Source: JAVBOJ01 sp031550755 (lineage in GTDB: Bacteria > Bacillota > Clostridia > Oscillospirales > UBA929). Taken from it: a stretch of DNA of 9,484 nt. The notes beneath the pieces were generated by a model. The model ran no database searches and was not told where the DNA came from. It saw only the letters and a list, made by a program, of their open reading frames with translations. A program made the translations under genes and the position numbers. Positions 6,968 through 9,484 of the stretch are shown here, piece after piece; positions within the stretch are counted from its first letter, which is position 1; the number at the start of each line of letters is the position of its first letter. The stretch is from assembly GCA_031550755.1 (NCBI GenBank), contig JAVBOJ010000095.1, positions 1 to 9,484 of the forward strand. The letters are read 5' to 3'.

Positions 6968-9055
6968 CTACAATGTAATCTCGGCCTCCAGCGGCGCGCA
7001 TCCCATCAGGGCGACGCTCCGCGCGTCCGGCTGGGAGAACCCGACGCTCAGCCGGTGCGAACCGGGAATGCTCTGCCAGTCGCCGTTTTTGTCGCAGCGG
7101 TCGAAGGCGTGCTTCCACAGCGGGACGGTGACCGTCCGGCTCTCGCCGGGCTGCAAAAACACCTTGCCGGCACCGCAGAGGTTGCGTATCTCCCGCTGAC
7201 CGGGCGACTGTACATAGACCTGCACCGTCTGGCCGGCCGGGATGGTTCCGGTATTTTGCACCGTGACGGCGCAGCTTTGCGCGGTCGCCTCCAGGCCGGA
7301 CAAGGCAAAGCTTCCGTAGCTCAGCCCGAAGCCGAAGGGATAGAGTGCCTCGCCGGTAAAATACCGGTAGGTGCGGTTTTTCATGTTGTAATCGCGGAAA
7401 TCGGGCAGATCCTCGGTCGCGCGGTAGAAGGTCACGGGCAGCTTGCCCTCGGGGCTGAACCGCCCGAAAATGGTCTCGGCAATGGCCTGGCCGCCCAGCG
7501 CGCCCGGGTAGAAGGCCTGCAAAATGCCGCCGACATGCTTGTCCGCCCACGATACGGCCAGCGCACTGCCCGAGATCAGCACCAGAATGACCGGCTTGCC
7601 GGCGGCGGCCTCGACCACCTTTTCCAGCAGATAGTGCTGACGGCCGGGGAGCTCCAGGCCCTTCTTGTCGCTGCCGATAAACTCGTTGGCGGCGTCGCTC
7701 TCCTCGCCCTCGATGTCGGCGTCCAGCCCCAGACAGAGGATCACGGCGTCGCTCTGCCTGGCCACGGTGACGGCCTCGGCGATGCGGTTGTCCGGCTGGG
7801 ACAGATTGTCCACCTTGTCCTTGTACAGATGGCAGCCCTCGGCGTACAGCACCCGTGCACCGGTCTCGGCCGCCAGATCCCGGACGCCCCGCAGCACGGT
7901 GATGTGCTCGGACGCCGTGCCGAAATAGTTGCCCTCGAGGGCGCGGCGGCTGTCGGCATTCGGGCCGATGACGCCGACGGTTTTGATCGTATCGAACGAC
8001 AGCGGCAGCGCGCCGTCGTTTTTGAGCAGCACCAGCGTCTTGCGGGTCACGTCCAGATTGAGGGCGCGGTGCGCGTCGCAATCGACCACGGCGTACGGAA
8101 TGCTCGTATACTGTTTGTTTTCCGGGCCGCCCAGCATCCCCATGCGCATCCGCGCGGTCATCAGCCGGGTCACCGAACGGTCGATATCCTCCTCGGTCAA
8201 AAGCCCCTCGCGCACGGCGGCCAGCGCATAGCCGTACATGTTGCCGCAGTTGAGGTCGCAGCCGTTTTTAATGGCCAGCGCCACCGACTCGACCGGCGTG
8301 GCCGTCACGCAGTGGAACTCGTGAAAATCCTTGATGGCCCAGCAGTCGGAGGTGACATGTCCGTCAAAGCCCCATTTTTCACGCAAAATGTCCACCAGCA
8401 GCAGCTTGCTGCCGCAGCAGGGCTCGCCCAGCGTGCGGTTGTAAGCGCCCATGACCGCCTCGACGTCGCCCTCGCAAACGGCGGCCTCAAACGCGGGCAG
8501 ATAGGTATTCCAGAGGTCATATTCATCACAGATGGCGTTGAACATATGCCGCTCGGTTTCCGGTCCGGAGTGGACGGCAAAATGCTTGGCGCAGGCGGCG
8601 GACTTCAGGGCGTCCCGGTCGGGGCCCTGCAGGCCGCGGATAAACGCCAGCCCCAGACGGGCGGTCAAATACGGATCCTCGCCGTAGGTCTCGTGGCCGC
8701 GCCCCCAGCGCGGGTCGCGGAAAATATTGATATTGGGCGACCAAAAGGTCAACCCCTTGTAGATATCGTGATCTCCCTCGGCTTGCGCGGCATGGTATTT
8801 GGCGCGGCCCTCGGTGGAAATCGCGTCGGCCACGCGGAACAAAAGCTCCTCGTCAAACGCGGCCGCCAGCCCGACGGCCTGCGGGAACATGGTGGCCGTA
8901 CCGGCGCGCGCCACGCCGTGCAGCGCCTCGTTCCACCAGTTGTAGGACGGAATGTCCAGCCGGGGCACCGCCGCCGCGCCGTGCAGCATTTGCGATACCT
9001 TTTCCTCCAACGTCATTTTGGAAACGAGCTCGGCCGCCTTGGCTTTTATGTCCAT
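6968..9055 (-). CDS. GH3 glycoside hydrolase, beta-xylosidase type, cytoplasmic
   Basis: 695 aa, first gene of the operon; ATG at 9055 follows AGGAGG with a 10-nt gap. No signal peptide or dockerin, so probably cytoplasmic, acting on imported oligosaccharides. N-terminal TIM-barrel domain about 10-310: WWNEALHGVAR (40-50), DPRWGRGHETYGEDPY (114-129), AKHF (156-159) and ERH (168-170) are substrate-pocket motifs. GFDGHVTSDCWAI carries the nucleophile D237; the SDC-x-AI form is typical of beta-xylosidase / alpha-arabinofuranosidase GH3 members. Second alpha/beta-sandwich domain about 335-545: IEGEESD (448-454) contains the likely acid/base Glu (E449 or E451), followed by ELPGRQ. EALYPFGFGLSY (569-580) leads into the C-terminal FnIII-like domain about 585-690. 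Length is normal for the family. Exact substrate (xylosides, arabinosides, glucosides) cannot be fixed from sequence; xylo-oligosaccharides are favoured by the GH30 and CE15-like neighbours. Confidence 0.93.
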   Translation of the reverse strand: MDIKAKAAELVSKMTLEEKVSQMLHGAAAVPRLDIPSYNWWNEALHGVARAGTATMFPQAVGLAAAFDEELLFRVADAISTEGRAKYHAAQAEGDHDIYKGLTFWSPNINIFRDPRWGRGHETYGEDPYLTARLGLAFIRGLQGPDRDALKSAACAKHFAVHSGPETERHMFNAICDEYDLWNTYLPAFEAAVCEGDVEAVMGAYNRTLGEPCCGSKLLLVDILREKWGFDGHVTSDCWAIKDFHEFHCVTATPVESVALAIKNGCDLNCGNMYGYALAAVREGLLTEEDIDRSVTRLMTARMRMGMLGGPENKQYTSIPYAVVDCDAHRALNLDVTRKTLVLLKNDGALPLSFDTIKTVGVIGPNADSRRALEGNYFGTASEHITVLRGVRDLAAETGARVLYAEGCHLYKDKVDNLSQPDNRIAEAVTVARQSDAVILCLGLDADIEGEESDAANEFIGSDKKGLELPGRQHYLLEKVVEAAAGKPVILVLISGSALAVSWADKHVGGILQAFYPGALGGQAIAETIFGRFSPEGKLPVTFYRATEDLPDFRDYNMKNRTYRYFTGEALYPFGFGLSYGSFALSGLEATAQSCAVTVQNTGTIPAGQTVQVYVQSPGQREIRNLCGAGKVFLQPGESRTVTVPLWKHAFDRCDKNGDWQSIPGSHRLSVGFSQPDARSVALMGCAPLEAEITL

Positions 9056-9109
9056 ATTGACAAAACCTCCTAAATTTTGTAAGGTATTTTTTCAGAAGTA
9101 GAATAAAAT

Positions 9110-9128
9110 AACGTTTTCAAAAAACGTT
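9110..9128. promoter_or_regulatory. Candidate operator 1 (AACGTTTT-CAA-AAAACGTT inverted repeat)
   Basis: Perfect 8-bp inverted repeat with a 3-nt spacer. It lies downstream of the predicted operon transcription start (about 9145) and upstream of the GH3 ribosome-binding site, a position where a bound repressor would block elongation. The CG-centred AACGTT core resembles LacI-family / CcpA-type sites, though the match to the cre consensus is imperfect. Confidence 0.5.
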
Positions 9129-9151
9129 CAAAAAGGATGAATTTCGCAAAA

Positions 9152-9180
9152 AATATATAATTCCCGAAAACGTTTGTAAA
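9152..9180 (-). promoter_or_regulatory. Sigma-A-like promoter for the GH3-CE15-GH30-cohesin operon
   Basis: Read on the minus strand: -35 TTTACA (9180-9175), 17-nt spacer, -10 TATATT (9157-9152). Each hexamer matches the consensus at 5 of 6 positions with ideal spacing. Predicted start near 9145 gives a leader of about 90 nt before the GH3 ATG at 9055. The spacer contains a palindromic operator candidate. Confidence 0.6.
9168..9175. promoter_or_regulatory. Candidate operator 2 (AAACGTTT) inside the operon promoter
   Basis: Perfect 8-bp palindrome within CGAAAACGTTTGTA, overlapping the last base of the -35 hexamer and the spacer of the minus-strand promoter. It shares the AACGTT core with operator 1. 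Occupancy would exclude RNA polymerase. Confidence 0.5.
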
Positions 9181-9194
9181 AAATTCATAATCAT

Positions 9195-9204
9195 GTTTGC
9201 AAAC
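9195..9204. promoter_or_regulatory. Candidate operator 3 (GTTTGCAAAC palindrome)
   Basis: Perfect 10-bp palindrome 14 nt upstream of the operon -35 box and 29 nt upstream of the divergent -35 box. Its GC core differs from the CG core of the other two, so it may bind the same LacI-type regulator with different affinity, or another protein. Confidence 0.4.
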
Positions 9205-9233
9205 GGCTCGTTTTTCTTGTCTAAATAGTAACA

Positions 9234-9262
9234 TTGACAAAGAAAATGACGAGTGCTAAAAT
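9234..9262 (+). promoter_or_regulatory. Divergent sigma-A-like promoter with extended -10
   Basis: -35 TTGACA (9234-9239, perfect consensus), 17-nt spacer, -10 TAAAAT (9257-9262, 5 of 6) preceded by TGC (extended -10). Predicted transcription start near 9269, reading right, away from the glycosidase operon. Confidence 0.65.
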
Positions 9263-9268
9263 AGCCTT

Positions 9269-9451
9269 GAAAAATAATTTAATAAATAATAAACATCACA
9301 CCTGCAGACTGATGAAAATGGATTTTCGAGCGGATAAGAAGCGAGAATTCGTAGGCACTGCTTGTGGTGTGTATTTATTTTTGGCAGAAAAGTTATGGCA
9401 AGGCGGCGAATATAAGTTCGCAAAATAAAAAATGAGAGGTCGTGTTTTTTT
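9269..9451 (+). other. AT-rich leader of a rightward transcript
   Basis: About 183 nt between the predicted start and the first plausible ATG (9452). No convincing coding region: the frames here are short, begin within the promoter or with rare starts, and match no protein I recognise. A small inverted repeat GCGAA/TTCGC lies at 9406-9421 and a CACACC (9297-9302) / GGTGTG (9366-9371) pair could form a long-range stem. No known riboswitch was recognised. Confidence 0.35.
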
Positions 9452-9484
9452 ATGGAGATTCTAATGGGCATTTCCGTTGCCCTT
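9452..9484 (+). CDS. Possible start of a rightward gene (truncated by window edge)
   Basis: ATG at 9452 opens a frame of 11 codons (MEILMGISVAL) to the window edge, with a purine-rich GAGAGG at 9434-9439, about 12 nt upstream, as a weak ribosome-binding site. A second in-frame ATG is at 9464. The start is hydrophobic and does not resemble the DVAKxAGVS helix-turn-helix opening of LacI-type regulators. The divergent promoter supports a gene here. Function cannot be told. Confidence 0.35.
   Translation, partial: MEILMGISVAL

Noticed and set aside
6645..8081. Minus-strand alternate-frame reading inside GH3 that runs into the CE15-like gene
   Set aside because: Overlaps the well-supported GH3 frame in another phase and has Arg/Pro/Gly-rich composition typical of out-of-frame GC-rich sequence.
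4100..9073. Very long plus-strand open frame (over 1,600 codons) antisense to the GH3 and CE15-like genes
   Set aside because: It runs opposite to two genes with clear family motifs, crosses their intergenic gap, and its Gly/Val/Ala/Arg/His-rich translation has no recognisable domain. High-GC codon use on the minus strand explains the lack of stops.
9406..9421. Small hairpin GCGAA/TTCGC as a rho-independent terminator
   Set aside because: Only 5 bp, followed by A-rich rather than T-rich sequence on the plus strand, and not located after any supported gene.
9234..9428. 64-codon plus-strand frame starting with TTG
   Set aside because: Its start lies in the -35 box of a near-consensus promoter, so it could not be translated from that transcript, and it has no family resemblance.
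9256..9471. 71-codon minus-strand frame in the AT-rich region
   Set aside because: No ribosome-binding site, covers the opposite promoter's -10 and leader, and the translation has no recognisable domain.
9056..9484. CRISPR array, tRNA, rRNA or insertion sequence in the intergenic region
   Set aside because: No regularly spaced repeats, no cloverleaf-like sequence, no transposase frame or terminal inverted repeats were found; the palindromes are short and better explained as operators.

Overview
The window looks like part of a polysaccharide-degrading locus from an anaerobic, Gram-positive-type bacterium, most likely Bacillota/Clostridia. The support is strong AGGAGG-type ribosome-binding sites, sigma-A-like promoters, type I dockerins, FIVAR modules, and secreted enzymes without an LPXTG or Bacteroidota-type C-terminal sorting domain. 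The coding part is GC-rich, while the control region at the right end is strongly AT-rich. Genus cannot be read from the sequence alone.

Four genes run leftward on the minus strand and look like one operon. In transcription order they are: (1) 9055-6968, a GH3 glycosidase of the beta-xylosidase type without a signal peptide, presumably cytoplasmic; (2) 6922-4184, a secreted CBM9 / FIVAR-like / CE15-like esterase / cohesin-like / dockerin protein; (3) 4100-750, a secreted GH30 / CBM6 / CBM4_9-like / FIVAR / cohesin-like / dockerin protein; (4) 669 to beyond the left edge, a membrane-anchored coiled-coil protein whose visible C-terminal part begins a cohesin-like domain. Gaps are 45, 83 and 80 nt. 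The last two gaps each hold a copy of the same stem-loop.

The right end (9056-9484) is a divergent control region. A minus-strand promoter (9152-9180) can drive the operon. A plus-strand extended -10 promoter (9234-9262) can drive a rightward gene, of which only about 11 codons may be visible (from 9452). Three palindromic LacI-family-like operator candidates lie upstream of, inside and downstream of the operon promoter.

Taken together (inference), the locus suggests glucuronoxylan or lignin-carbohydrate-ester breakdown. GH30 would cut the backbone, the CE15-like protein would attack glucuronoyl esters, and GH3 would finish oligosaccharides inside the cell. The dockerin enzymes could be held at the cell surface by the coiled-coil cohesin protein of the same operon. 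The most unusual points are this possible membrane-tethered mini-scaffoldin, the cohesin-like plus dockerin tandem on each secreted enzyme, the repeated intergenic stem-loop whose changes keep pairing only in the mRNA sense, and the non-consensus CE15 catalytic motifs.
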